This document shows, piece after piece, positions 17,384-25,968 of a stretch of DNA of 64,000 bases. Numbering within the stretch: the stretch's first letter is position 1; each line of letters opens with the position of its first letter. This stretch comes from Clostridiales bacterium 38-18 (GTDB lineage Bacteria; Bacillota; Clostridia; Peptostreptococcales; Acidaminobacteraceae). The stretch covers positions 302,683 through 366,682 of the forward strand of contig MKTL01000002.1 in assembly GCA_001897605.1 (NCBI GenBank), read 5' to 3'. The notes beneath the pieces were generated by a model. It was not told the DNA's origin, searched no databases, and was given only the letters and a program-made list of their open reading frames with translations. The position numbers and the translations under genes were made by a program.

Positions 17384-18664
17384 ATGACATATGAAGCGGC
17401 CTTAGCATTTATACACGACACCTATAAGTTTGGCAGCAAGCTGGGTCTCGACAACATCAAACTTTTGATGTCGAGACTTGGCGATCCGCAAAAGAAGCTT
17501 AAGTTTGTGCATATAGCTGGTACCAATGGAAAGGGATCTACAAGTGCGTTTACACATTCTGTTCTGGTTGAAGCAGGATACAGAGTTGGACTTTATACAT
17601 CGCCATTTATAGAAACTTTTAATGAGAGAATGAGAGTTAACCATACTTTGATTAGTGAGTCAGCTCTGGCTAAGCACACAGAAAAGGTGAAAGAGCAAAT
17701 CGACGAAATGGTTAAAGAGGGCTATAACCATCCTACAGAATTTGAAGTGGTGACTGCCATTGCAATGCTCTATTTTTTAGATGAAGCTTGTGATGTCGTT
17801 GTACTAGAAGTAGGCTTAGGTGGAAGGCTTGATGCAACTAACGTCATCGATACGCCTCTGGTTTCTGTGATAACACCTTTGGCACTTGATCATATTGAGT
17901 ATTTAGGCGATACCATTGAACTCATCGCATATGAAAAAAGCGGTATAATTAAAAGTAATGGTACCACAGTTTCTTATCCACAAATGGAAAGTGCGTTATC
18001 TGTTATTTCTGAGAAATGTCAAAATGAGAATAATGATTTGGTCATTACAGATTTAAACCAGTTGGCGATTACAAAGAGCACCTTTGGTGCGTTGGAGATG
18101 ACCTATAAAGGTCAACCTTATTCACTTAGTTTGTTTGCGCCTTATCAAGCACAAAATGCGGCTATGGCAATAGAAATCATAGATGTTTTGAAGAGGAAAT
18201 ATGGATTTTCAATTTCTGAGGTTCAGTTGAGTGAGGGACTTAGAAAAGCGAAATGGATTGGACGTCTCGAGATTATATCGAGTGACCCTTTTGTCATCAT
18301 AGATGGCGCCCATAATCTGCATGGTATTTTAGGACTTGTTGAAAGTCTAAAAATGCTAAAAGGGGATTTAGATGTAGTCGGAATTGTAGGCATTCTAAAA
18401 GATAAGGATGTTTTAGGTATGCTGGATGAAATTACACCGTATTTAAAAGGTGTGGTTACAACAAAGCCTGATAATCCTAGAGCGCTTAATGAAAGTGCTT
18501 TGTCCGATGCTTTCAGAGAACATGGAACGCCAGTCCTTTATGAGAATGAATCAATTAAAGCATGTGTCGATTGGGTATTAGAGCACGCAAAGCCGAACAC
18601 GCTGTATTTGGGATTTGGCTCACTCTACATGATCGGTGAGATTCGATCAAAGTTTCATCATTAA
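17384..18664 (+). CDS. folC: Folylpolyglutamate synthase / dihydrofolate synthase
   Basis: 426 residues from ATG 17384, which follows AGGTGAG and starts MTYEAALAFI as FolC proteins do; the upstream in-frame ATG (17366) would add six residues overlapping valS. The P-loop GTNGKGSTS (about 46-54), GLGGRLDATNV and the DGAHN motif are typical. It adds glutamate to folates in the cytoplasm. The valS-folC order is common in Firmicutes, so co-transcription from the T-box promoter is likely. Confidence 0.95.
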   Translation: MTYEAALAFIHDTYKFGSKLGLDNIKLLMSRLGDPQKKLKFVHIAGTNGKGSTSAFTHSVLVEAGYRVGLYTSPFIETFNERMRVNHTLISESALAKHTEKVKEQIDEMVKEGYNHPTEFEVVTAIAMLYFLDEACDVVVLEVGLGGRLDATNVIDTPLVSVITPLALDHIEYLGDTIELIAYEKSGIIKSNGTTVSYPQMESALSVISEKCQNENNDLVITDLNQLAITKSTFGALEMTYKGQPYSLSLFAPYQAQNAAMAIEIIDVLKRKYGFSISEVQLSEGLRKAKWIGRLEIISSDPFVIIDGAHNLHGILGLVESLKMLKGDLDVVGIVGILKDKDVLGMLDEITPYLKGVVTTKPDNPRALNESALSDAFREHGTPVLYENESIKACVDWVLEHAKPNTLYLGFGSLYMIGEIRSKFHH

Positions 18665-18715
18665 ACCTAACGATAAAAATGTCAAGCTCAGGTAATCGTT
18701 ATTAAACCTAATAAT

Positions 18716-18775
18716 TAAAATCCTACTTAAGAGAAGAATTTAATCATTCAAAACTTAAGTAGGATTTATTTATTT
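18716..18775. terminator. Bidirectional terminator between folC and the minus-strand protease
   Basis: AAATCCTACTTAAG and CTTAAGTAGGATTT form a 14-bp stem with a roughly 20-nt loop, flanked by a T-rich run on the plus strand and AAAATT at the other side. Confidence 0.75.
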
Positions 18776-18826
18776 TATCTGATTTTTATAGCTTGAAAGA
18801 AGAGGTTTTATCGCATCGAAACAATA

Positions 18827-20494
18827 TTAGTACTGTGTAACTGCGCGAATAGCGATACTGCCCTGTTGCCAAATTTGCGTGATATCCTCAAAGGTTTTAC
18901 CATTGCTTATAAAGCTTTTTCCTGGTAGTCCTTTGATCGTATAATCAATACCAGGATAGGGGGCTTCAATAGGAACTAGAAAGCTTTGAGACCCTTCAAA
19001 ACGAGCTGCTATCCAGAACCCCTTTTTTGAAACCAGTGTTAATGGTATGGGAAGAGGTATTTCATGATAACCTTTATCCTTTATTGTCATGGTTCTCAGT
19101 TCGTTTCCAAGTGCCCTATTAAAAATGCCATTTCCTGCATAAATTGAGATAACTTCATTTAATTCAGTTGTATAAACGCCTATTGAGATAAGCTTTGAGG
19201 AAGACTCTGCCGTAAATTGATTGACTCCAAAGACTGGGATGGACTCTTCATAAGCATCAAAATGTGTTACGCCAGTTTCATCATAGTAGTAGAGCGAGGT
19301 ATTTATAGACGATGTATAATCGGTTATGGCATAGGTGTAATCCGTAATGTGTACGTCCTCGTAGGAAATGTAAAAAAAACCGTTGCTTCCCCAGCTATTA
19401 CCGAAGCTGTTTTGGGCAATAAAAGCGCCGTTTCGACTGGGTTTCACTTGAAAGTTAGATTTGTCGTAGGTATCATCCCACCCAACCATGACGAGCTCAT
19501 GTGTACGCGGTTTACCTTCACTAGAATTATAATAGGAGAAGGAACCACTATTGTAGACACTAGTATCAGACTCATTTAGATAAATCGAAGAAAGTACCGC
19601 GCCATATTTCATAATATTTGATTTTATTTTTTGCAAATCATTGTTCACCTCTGAATATCCAGTTAGGCGATAATTTTGATTACCTAAGGCATCAATTGGC
19701 CCAATACCATTGAGAAAATAGGTTGATGAAATGTTAAAGTTACCGCCACTTATTGGAGAAACGGGTACTGGTGCATTGGCAATCAGATGATCTTCTGAAA
19801 AATCGTAAATTTTACCAGTCCTACTCGCGATAGCTAGCTCAAAGAGAGTATTGGCTGCGAAGGCCCAGCATGTAGACGCACTCCCTTGATCACGTAAAAA
19901 ATCAGTTGGCTGAAACTTGTTATAGGTATTGTATACAAGTGGTAAAAAAACTGGTTGATCTGGAGAGATTCCGATCGTATTCTCTATGTTACCCGTTAAA
20001 TCAGCATTTAATACAGGTGTATGTTCTATAGCTACATAAGTGACGCCTGATAGGTGATAAATGGGTAGCTCGCTATATAATGGATAACCCTGTACGCGCA
20101 CTGAGCGGTCCTCTAAAATAGGTGATCCAGCTAAAGCCAAATTACCGATGCTATTAGAGGAAATCATATCCGCTCCAATAGAGGTTCTTTTTTTTATGAT
20201 CACTTCGGAGTCATCGGTATAATTTACATCAAAGCCGAGTGTTTGGGCCATTTCCCAGGTTAGCGGGAAGTATATTTGTTCGTTTATAAGTAATATTGGA
20301 TACTTTAGTTCAGAATTATTGTAGGTTTTTCCAACTAAGGTAATATTAATTTGTGGGATACGAAAGGATACTTGAGACGTGGTAGCTGAATAGCTTTGCA
20401 TGTTTGATCCAAAAAGAGAAAGCGTGATCACCAAAATAATCAAAACGCAAAATTTTATATTAGTTTGCTTGCGAGAAAGGTGCTTCAATTTCAT
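18827..20494 (-). CDS. Exported papain-like (C1) cysteine protease with stalk and lectin-like domains
   Basis: 555 residues; AAGGAG precedes the ATG. The signal peptide spans about 1-37 (FCVLIILVITLSLFG then SYSA). Residues about 45-105 resemble a copper-amine-oxidase-N stalk domain (INEQIYFPLTWEMAQTLGF...). The catalytic domain has the oxyanion Gln (Q203), Cys (C209 in STCWAF), His (H330 in THELVMVGWDD) and Asn (N360 in NSFGNSWG). The C-terminal about 130 residues match the lectin-like tail seen in related clostridial C1 proteins. No sorting signal or anchor is visible, so it is probably secreted or loosely wall-bound. It stands as a single gene between two terminators. Confidence 0.85.
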   Translation of the reverse strand: MKLKHLSRKQTNIKFCVLIILVITLSLFGSNMQSYSATTSQVSFRIPQINITLVGKTYNNSELKYPILLINEQIYFPLTWEMAQTLGFDVNYTDDSEVIIKKRTSIGADMISSNSIGNLALAGSPILEDRSVRVQGYPLYSELPIYHLSGVTYVAIEHTPVLNADLTGNIENTIGISPDQPVFLPLVYNTYNKFQPTDFLRDQGSASTCWAFAANTLFELAIASRTGKIYDFSEDHLIANAPVPVSPISGGNFNISSTYFLNGIGPIDALGNQNYRLTGYSEVNNDLQKIKSNIMKYGAVLSSIYLNESDTSVYNSGSFSYYNSSEGKPRTHELVMVGWDDTYDKSNFQVKPSRNGAFIAQNSFGNSWGSNGFFYISYEDVHITDYTYAITDYTSSINTSLYYYDETGVTHFDAYEESIPVFGVNQFTAESSSKLISIGVYTTELNEVISIYAGNGIFNRALGNELRTMTIKDKGYHEIPLPIPLTLVSKKGFWIAARFEGSQSFLVPIEAPYPGIDYTIKGLPGKSFISNGKTFEDITQIWQQGSIAIRAVTQY

Positions 20495-20536
20495 ATCTAC
20501 TCCTTTGGTTAAAAGTACAATTCTATAATACTATAG

Positions 20537-20555
20537 TATACCCATTTGGGGTATA
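20537..20555. promoter_or_regulatory. Inverted repeat upstream of the protease gene
   Basis: TATACCC-ATTTG-GGGTATA is a perfect 7-bp inverted repeat about 45 bp before the protease start codon and directly after the DUF4364 gene's terminator. It could be an operator; TATA-type -10 candidates lie next to it. Confidence 0.4.
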
Positions 20556-20582
20556 AAAAAAGATACAGAATCACTCTGTATC
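20552..20582 (-). terminator. Terminator of the DUF4364 gene
   Basis: Read on the minus strand, GATACAGA-GTGAT-TCTGTATC is followed by TTTTTTTATA. The stem includes the stop codon of the gene. Confidence 0.8.
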
Positions 20583-21104
20583 ATCAATTAATCGGTTAAG
20601 GATATCACCGTAGAGATACTGTGCGCGTCTCTCCCAGTTCTCACAAATCTGTTTTGCGTGTTTATTTGAAACGACATTTACCTTGATGTCCATAAGGGTA
20701 TAGATGCCTTCTTTAACGGCTAAATGGACGATATAATCATTATCGTCTTCTTTGTAATAATCAGCGGTTACATTTGTTTTTATGACAAATGATCGCTTCT
20801 TCATATCAATGCTATCATTGATCGTACGTCTTAGCGTTTGTGAGACTCGGTCTGAAAACAGCTCTAAAGTATTTCTACCGGTTTCAGTTATGATATAGTA
20901 TTTTTCACCTTCGCTTGAACTGTACTCAAGCATGGACGTTTCCACGAGATCGGTTAAGTATTGTTGTAGATCGAAATAGTTCATAATATCATGTTCCAAA
21001 ACAAAGTCAGTAAGCTGCTGATTTGTTAAAGGTACCGAAAAATGATTAATCGTATATAAAATTATGATCTTAAATTTAAGTTGCTGGTCTGAGTTGGGCT
21101 TCAA
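20571..21104 (-). CDS. DUF4364 family winged-helix protein
   Basis: 177 residues from a TTG start supported by AGGAGGG 7 nt upstream. The N-terminal 75 residues read as a winged helix (LTNQQLTDFVLEH, then YLTDLVETSMLEY and YYIITETGRNTLELF), and the rest is a mixed alpha/beta domain. This matches the DUF4364 family found widely in Clostridia. Putative DNA-binding regulator of unknown target. It lies between the exported protease and a small membrane peptide gene on the opposite strand. The function is unknown. Confidence 0.78.
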   Translation of the reverse strand: MKPNSDQQLKFKIIILYTINHFSVPLTNQQLTDFVLEHDIMNYFDLQQYLTDLVETSMLEYSSSEGEKYYIITETGRNTLELFSDRVSQTLRRTINDSIDMKKRSFVIKTNVTADYYKEDDNDYIVHLAVKEGIYTLMDIKVNVVSNKHAKQICENWERRAQYLYGDILNRLIDDTE

Positions 21105-21182
21105 CAGCAGTCCCTCCTAATCAATATGGTTACAGATGATAGTATAGCATAGAAATCTAAAAACTCAAAACGAATTGAGAAG

Positions 21183-21211
21183 TTGGATTGAAATTTATCA
21201 TATGGTATAAT
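21183..21211 (+). promoter_or_regulatory. Promoter of the 43-residue membrane peptide gene, TTGGAT-17-TATAAT
   Basis: A perfect -10 and ideal spacing place the transcript start near 21218, about 22 nt before the ATG. Confidence 0.6.
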
Positions 21212-21239
21212 TATTGACAGAACAAGTTTGGAGGTAGTT

Positions 21240-21371
21240 ATGGGAAGTATAAATTATGAATTGATTGGAATTATTTTCTTCTTCTTGATTCTGGTCTCAA
21301 TACAATTTTCACTGAATAAAATCATTGTACTGCTTAAGGAATTGATTCAAATTACCAAAGCAAAGAAATAA
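21240..21371 (+). CDS. Small membrane peptide (43 residues)
   Basis: ATG 21240 is preceded by GGAGG at ideal distance and by its own promoter. The product has a short polar start, one hydrophobic helix (about 8-25, LIGIIFFFLILVSIQFSL) and a lysine-containing amphipathic tail ending TKAKK. A terminator follows at 21431. Promoter, SD, ORF and terminator together make this a real gene. The family is not recognised. A regulatory peptide or type-I-toxin-like peptide is possible but unproven. Confidence 0.7.
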   Translation: MGSINYELIGIIFFFLILVSIQFSLNKIIVLLKELIQITKAKK

Positions 21372-21430
21372 AAATCATCGAACGCCATGTTTTCAGATAT
21401 TATCATAAGTGTGAATGCGGATAAATAAAA

Positions 21431-21458
21431 AAGGAGCTTTTGGGCTCCTTATTTTTTT
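21431..21458. terminator. Bidirectional terminator
   Basis: AAGGAGC-TTTTGG-GCTCCTT with T-run after it and A-run before it. It ends the small peptide transcript and the minus-strand Gate-protein transcript. Confidence 0.85.
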
Positions 21459-21488
21459 GATATCAAAGCAATTGAAATGACTCATAAA

Positions 21489-22664
21489 TTATAGGAAAAG
21501 ACTATATAAAACGAACATATAATGAGCAGCTATACCTGCAATCATACCACCTATGGTGTGAGAAATAATCGCTTTTGATGCTAATTTTCTAACGTGTAAC
21601 GCGTCCATCATTCCCACATGTGTACTTAAATAGCCACTCCAGCACATACCCATTGCTGTGAAAACAGCGATATCATTTGGTCCGATAAGGCTCTTAGCTA
21701 GGAAGTCCTTCACAAGACCCATAGCAGCACCAACTGAACCAAGAGAAGTGATAGGGAAGGCAATGGCCTCAGCACTTTTAAATCCGAAGAGAGGCGTTAA
21801 AATTGGGCTTAGTAGCTCACCGATTTTGGGGAAAAGAGCAACACCTTCTTTTTTAGCACCTGTATAAACCGCAACGCCATTGACGGTTTCAGCAGGACCA
21901 AAGGTAAAGACCATAACTAAAGTACAAATAATAACAACACCTGGTATAATTGCGAGACCGAGTTCGACGCCTGTTTTACCACCTTCGAGAGTAGCATCCA
22001 AGACGCGTTCGAACAAATTACCTTCTCTAACTTCTCGCGTTTTCATAAAATCGTCTGAATCAATTGTAGGTGCAGCATTATCCTTGGTCACACCATAGTA
22101 TTGTTTTGTAAATATCATCATGATTCGTACGCTGACAACGCTGCCCACAACAGCGCCTAGGTTACCAAGTACAACTGGCACAATAAATTCCGTTCCATTT
22201 CCAAGACCAATCATAAACGTACTAACGATTAAGCCCATTCCAAAAGCAGTACCCAAGTTACAAAGGGTTGGAATTTCGTAGTTCTTAAAGTACTTTTTAA
22301 AGCCCTTGTCGTGTGCCAAAGAGATAATTGCAGGGTTGTCTGAAAGATAGGTCGTAATCATTCCAATAGAAGCAGCACCTGGTAAACCGTAGATCGGTTT
22401 AATAATAGGTGAAATGATCTTATTGATAAGTGCAACAACCCCGAATTCCGACAAAAGTGCAGCAAATGCGCCAGCTAAAACGGCGATTGCCATAATAAAA
22501 AATACGACTTCAATCAACAGATAGTGTGCCGTATTCATAATGGTATTGAACATCTTGTCTACCCCCATTACTGTACCAAGATATCCGAAAACCAATCCAG
22601 CGATGCCTAGAAATACAAAAGTTTCTAGCGATATCGCCTTTTTCACTTTTTTGCCGTGTTCCAT
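21489..22664 (-). CDS. Gate-domain (nucleoside-recognition) membrane protein, putative transporter
   Basis: 391 residues; AAGGGGG before the ATG. About nine hydrophobic segments. The AALLSEFGVVALINKIISPIIKPIYGLPG region and a second such half (GELLSPILTPLFGFKSAEAIAFPITSLGS) have the repeated gate-domain wording shared with nucleoside transporters and spore-maturation proteins SpmA/SpmB. The loop YLSDNPAIISLAHDKG may contribute to the substrate site. The substrate cannot be told from sequence. It is divergent from the hypoxanthine phosphoribosyltransferase-like gene, so purine uptake is an attractive but unproven idea. Confidence 0.7.
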   Translation of the reverse strand: MEHGKKVKKAISLETFVFLGIAGLVFGYLGTVMGVDKMFNTIMNTAHYLLIEVVFFIMAIAVLAGAFAALLSEFGVVALINKIISPIIKPIYGLPGAASIGMITTYLSDNPAIISLAHDKGFKKYFKNYEIPTLCNLGTAFGMGLIVSTFMIGLGNGTEFIVPVVLGNLGAVVGSVVSVRIMMIFTKQYYGVTKDNAAPTIDSDDFMKTREVREGNLFERVLDATLEGGKTGVELGLAIIPGVVIICTLVMVFTFGPAETVNGVAVYTGAKKEGVALFPKIGELLSPILTPLFGFKSAEAIAFPITSLGSVGAAMGLVKDFLAKSLIGPNDIAVFTAMGMCWSGYLSTHVGMMDALHVRKLASKAIISHTIGGMIAGIAAHYMFVLYSLFL

Positions 22665-22791
22665 TTGTAATCCCCCTTCAAGTCATTAACTACATTTTAC
22701 TATTTCACTCGCTAAATTGACATTATTTTCTGAAAGCGGACTGATTAATTTCTTGTAATAACTATTATTTTTTTTGAAATGTCAAATAGAC

Positions 22792-22820
22792 TTGAAAATG
22801 AGCATTAACTACTATAAAAT
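22792..22820 (+). promoter_or_regulatory. Possible promoter of hpt-like gene, TTGAAA-17-TAAAAT
   Basis: Good spacing and a moderate match to consensus, 29 bp before the start codon. Confidence 0.4.
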
Positions 22821-22848
22821 ATTGATAATCAAATTGTTGGAGGTAATG

Positions 22849-23382
22849 ATGGGAATTGAGAATAAGAGAAGAGAAATCTTATTATCAAAGGAAAGTATTG
22901 ATGAGAGAATCAAGTCGTTAGGTGAGTTGCTAACGTCAGAGTATAAAGATAAAAACTTAATGGTGATTTCACTGTTAAAGGGGAGCTTTATTTTTACAGC
23001 AGATTTGGTAAGAAAAATGGATCTACCAGTTAGAATAGAATTCATGACAACCTCTAGCTATGGTCATAGTGAAGAGAGCACTGGACAGCTCAAAATCGTT
23101 CAAGACATTAGTGTAGATGATCTTTCTGAGTTTGATGTGTTAATCGTTGATGATATTACGGATTCTGCTTTGACGATGACAGGTGTACTCAATATTTTAG
23201 AAAAAAGAAATCCTAAGTCGTTAAAAGCATGTGTTTTACTCGACAAACCTTCTAGAAGAAAAGTTGAGTATGTCCCTGATTACGTAGGATTTGAGATCCC
23301 AGATATGTTCATCGTTGGCTATGGTTTAAACTATGGCGATTATTATAGAAATGTGGATCACGTATTTGCATTTGTAGATTAA
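22849..23382 (+). CDS. hpt: Hypoxanthine phosphoribosyltransferase-like protein
   Basis: 177 residues from ATG 22849, five nt after GGAGG; frames opening upstream would swallow the promoter. The PRPP-binding loop reads VDDITDSALT (100-109), where typical Hpt has EDIIDTGLT, so the acidic pair is kept but the first Glu is Asp. The C-terminal FIVGYGLNYGDYYRN block is the classic purine-phosphoribosyltransferase signature. It salvages hypoxanthine/guanine into IMP/GMP in the cytoplasm. Single gene with its own terminator. Confidence 0.88.
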   Translation: MGIENKRREILLSKESIDERIKSLGELLTSEYKDKNLMVISLLKGSFIFTADLVRKMDLPVRIEFMTTSSYGHSEESTGQLKIVQDISVDDLSEFDVLIVDDITDSALTMTGVLNILEKRNPKSLKACVLLDKPSRRKVEYVPDYVGFEIPDMFIVGYGLNYGDYYRNVDHVFAFVD

Positions 23383-23389
23383 AAAACAA

Positions 23390-23437
23390 AAAAACTAGGT
23401 TACTTAGCATCACTAAGTTTCCTAGTTTATTTTTTAT
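23390..23437. terminator. Bidirectional terminator between hpt and dapH
   Basis: AAACTAGGTTACTTAG-CATCA-CTAAGTTTCCTAGTTT with T-rich run on the plus strand and A-runs upstream. It serves both convergent genes. Confidence 0.9.
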
Positions 23438-24141
23438 CTTAAGTCTTCTAATAATTGTGTTTTACTTTCTGTTTGCTCATCTTTGGTTTTAATAACCTTT
23501 GCAGGTACGCCGGCTACTACTGATCCAGCTGGAACATCCTTAGTTACAACAGAACCTGCCGCAACGACAGCGCCCTCACCAACTCTGACACCTTCTAAAA
23601 TCACGCAATTGGCTCCAATCATAACATTGTCCTCTATTATAACCGGTGTTGCACTTGGCGGTTCTAATACACCTGCTAATACTGAACCTGCACCTACGTG
23701 GCAGTTTGCGCCAACCGTCGCTCTTGCGCCAAGAACCGCATTCATATCAATCATAGTGCCTTTTCCGATGTGAGCACCAATGTTGATAACTGCACCCATC
23801 ATGATTACGGCTTGATCTTCGATTTCAACGCGATCTCTAATCAATGCACCAGGCTCAATTCTAGCGTTGACCTTTGTTAAATCAAGAAGGGGAATAGCAG
23901 ACAATCTTCTATCGTTTTCTAACTCCTGTTCGACGATGACATCAGCATTGGCTTCTAAGAAAGCTTTCATGTCGATCACATCGCCAAAAGCGATATAGAA
24001 GGGTTCGTTGCCAAAAAGCTTAATGGTATCTGAAGTCAATGGCGCATTAGACTGAATATAGGCTTTTATCGGTGTTACTTTTTTTGCATCTTTAATAAAT
24101 TTTGCAATTTCATATGGGTTCGTTAAATCGTATTGACTCAT
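23434..24141 (-). CDS. dapH: Tetrahydrodipicolinate N-acetyltransferase
   Basis: 235 residues; AAGGAG before the ATG. The first 80 residues match the DapH-specific N-terminus ([16 protein letters not shown]); from about 90 on it is a left-handed beta-helix of hexapeptide repeats ([49 protein letters not shown]). It acetylates tetrahydrodipicolinate with acetyl-CoA, the first committed step of the acetylase branch of diaminopimelate and lysine synthesis. It is last in the asd-dapA-dapB-dapH order but is separated from dapB by 176 bp containing a tandem repeat array. Confidence 0.93.
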   Translation of the reverse strand: MSQYDLTNPYEIAKFIKDAKKVTPIKAYIQSNAPLTSDTIKLFGNEPFYIAFGDVIDMKAFLEANADVIVEQELENDRRLSAIPLLDLTKVNARIEPGALIRDRVEIEDQAVIMMGAVINIGAHIGKGTMIDMNAVLGARATVGANCHVGAGSVLAGVLEPPSATPVIIEDNVMIGANCVILEGVRVGEGAVVAAGSVVTKDVPAGSVVAGVPAKVIKTKDEQTESKTQLLEDLR

Positions 24142-24178
24142 TTTCTCTCCTTTATAACCTTTGTATCAATTGAAGTTA

Positions 24179-24289
24179 TCTATTATTTATTCTATCTATT
24201 ATTTATTCTATCTATTATTTATTCTATCTATTATTTATTCTATCTATTATTTATTCTATCTATTATTTATTCTATCTATTGTTTCTCTA
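24179..24289. repeat. 16-bp tandem repeat array between dapB and dapH
   Basis: Six perfect head-to-tail copies of TCTATTATTTATTCTA (24179-24274) and a decayed seventh (24275-24289). The unit is not a multiple of three and lies wholly outside coding sequence, in what should be the dapB-dapH mRNA or the dapH promoter region. Confidence 0.95.
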
Positions 24290-24317
24290 TTTGCTTTTGC
24301 AAAAACGTTGCGACTCA

Positions 24318-25091
24318 TTATCTTTTACTTAATTTTTCCTGAATCAAATGGTTCATATCATAAAGACCAGCTGCTTGGTGGACTAAGAATTGGGCAGCCT
24401 CAACAGCACCTTTTGCGAATACGCCTCGATCCAGTGCGGTATGCTTGATTTCGATCAGCTCCTCTTCACCTGCGAAAAGCACTTCGTGATCGCCAACGAT
24501 ATTGCCACCTCTAACGGAGTGGATGTTGATCACCGATTTTTCCTTAGCGCCATGTGCCGGTCTGCCGAGAGCGACATCATAAGAAGTCGCTTTACCTTGA
24601 TTAACCGCATCCGCTAGCATAAGAGCAGTACCACTAGGTGCATCTAGTTTTCTGTTATGGTGTTTTTCGATAATCTCAACATCGTAGCTTTCATCTAAAA
24701 GCTCTGATACCAGTCTGATCGCATGTGATATGGCATTTATGCCTAGTGACATATTACCCGATTTGAAAATAGGGATTTGTTCACTGATTGCTGTGACCTT
24801 TGCATTTGTTTCTTCACTCACTCCAGTTGTACAAAGAACCAAAGGCAGTTTTCTACCTACAGCAAAATCCAATAATGCATCCACAATCGATGCATTTGAA
24901 AAATCAATAATACAGTCAATTTCAAGGTTTGAAGGGATTTCACTAAAGCTAGTATAAATAGGGTACCGTTCATCTGTATGCGCAACATGTCCGAGTCCGC
25001 CAACAACATTACAATTTGGATGTCGCATTATGATTTTGACCAAGTGTCCGCCCATGACGCCAGTAATGCCAGTGATAAAAATATTATTCAC
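24318..25091 (-). CDS. dapB: 4-hydroxy-tetrahydrodipicolinate reductase
   Basis: 257 residues from a GTG start with GAGGTG upstream; it overlaps dapA by 8 nt. The N-terminal Rossmann motif is GITGVMGGHL (7-16); the catalytic region EKHHNRKLDAPSGTAL carries the His and Lys pair of DapB. It reduces hydroxy-tetrahydrodipicolinate with NAD(P)H in the diaminopimelate pathway. Position between dapA and dapH fits a biosynthetic operon on the minus strand. Confidence 0.94.
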   Translation of the reverse strand: MNNIFITGITGVMGGHLVKIIMRHPNCNVVGGLGHVAHTDERYPIYTSFSEIPSNLEIDCIIDFSNASIVDALLDFAVGRKLPLVLCTTGVSEETNAKVTAISEQIPIFKSGNMSLGINAISHAIRLVSELLDESYDVEIIEKHHNRKLDAPSGTALMLADAVNQGKATSYDVALGRPAHGAKEKSVINIHSVRGGNIVGDHEVLFAGEEELIEIKHTALDRGVFAKGAVEAAQFLVHQAAGLYDMNHLIQEKLSKR

Positions 25092-25968
25092 TTAAAGCAC
25101 CTCTTTCCATTAGCAATGTCTTTATGGCTTGTACCGTCGAAGCTTCTGCATCGGTTAATGGTAATCTCACTGAACCAACTTCAAAACCGAGTAGTGCAAC
25201 GGCTGCTTTAATCGGAATTGGATTAACTTCAGCAAAAACGGATTTAACTAGAGGATTCATCATAAACTGTAGTTGAACACTGGTATTAAAATTGCCATCA
25301 AACCATGACTGACATAGGTCATGTACCTCTTTTGGAATAATATTGCCAACCGTAGTAATGACGCCATGACCGCCCAATGCTAACAGAGGTACGATATGAT
25401 CATCATTTCCTGAATAGATTGAAAAGTCAGATGGCAGGAGTCTAAAGGTTTCTGTAATCTGAGTGATGTCAGCTGAAGCTTCTTTAAGTCCGACGATACC
25501 AGGTAACTTAGAAAGCTCTAAAACCGTTTGTGGCAACATGTTAAGTCCTGTTCTTGAAGGAACGTTATATAGAATTGAAGGTATCTTAACCGACTCTGCA
25601 ATCGCAGTGAAATGGGCAATTAATCCCTTTTGTGTACATTTATTATAATATGGCGTGACGAGCAATAAGCCATCTACACCGCAGGCTTCAGCTAATTGAC
25701 TATATTTAATAGACGTTGCTGTATTATTGGTTGCAGTACCCGCAATGATCGGTATGCGTTTTGATGCAGCATTAACCGATTCTGTATAAAGACACTCCCT
25801 TTCTTCATAGGTTAAAGTGGAGGCTTCACCTGTGGTACCGCTTACAATAATTGCGTCAGTACCATTATCTATGTGCCAGTTGATTAAATCATGCAATGCT
25901 TTTACATCTATACCGGTAGCACAAAAAGGCGTAACGAGTGCTACGCCTGATCCTTTAAATAAACTCAT
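25084..25968 (-). CDS. dapA: 4-hydroxy-tetrahydrodipicolinate synthase
   Basis: 294 residues, standard length. TIM-barrel class I aldolase with SGTTGE (43-48), the YNVPSRTG loop with catalytic Tyr134 and Arg139, and Schiff-base Lys162 in GLKEASAD. It condenses pyruvate with aspartate semialdehyde made by the upstream asd product. Overlaps asd by 4 nt (ATGA) and dapB by 8 nt, so the three are tightly coupled. Confidence 0.97.
   Translation of the reverse strand: MSLFKGSGVALVTPFCATGIDVKALHDLINWHIDNGTDAIIVSGTTGEASTLTYEERECLYTESVNAASKRIPIIAGTATNNTATSIKYSQLAEACGVDGLLLVTPYYNKCTQKGLIAHFTAIAESVKIPSILYNVPSRTGLNMLPQTVLELSKLPGIVGLKEASADITQITETFRLLPSDFSIYSGNDDHIVPLLALGGHGVITTVGNIIPKEVHDLCQSWFDGNFNTSVQLQFMMNPLVKSVFAEVNPIPIKAAVALLGFEVGSVRLPLTDAEASTVQAIKTLLMERGALSE

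Noticed and set aside
24179-24289. CRISPR array
   Set aside because: Units are head-to-tail without spacers and no cas genes are present.
24133-24448. ORFs of 69 and 95 codons reading through the 16-bp array (Tyr/Ile/Leu-rich)
   Set aside because: Low-complexity translations of the tandem repeat with no SD; partly antisense to dapB.
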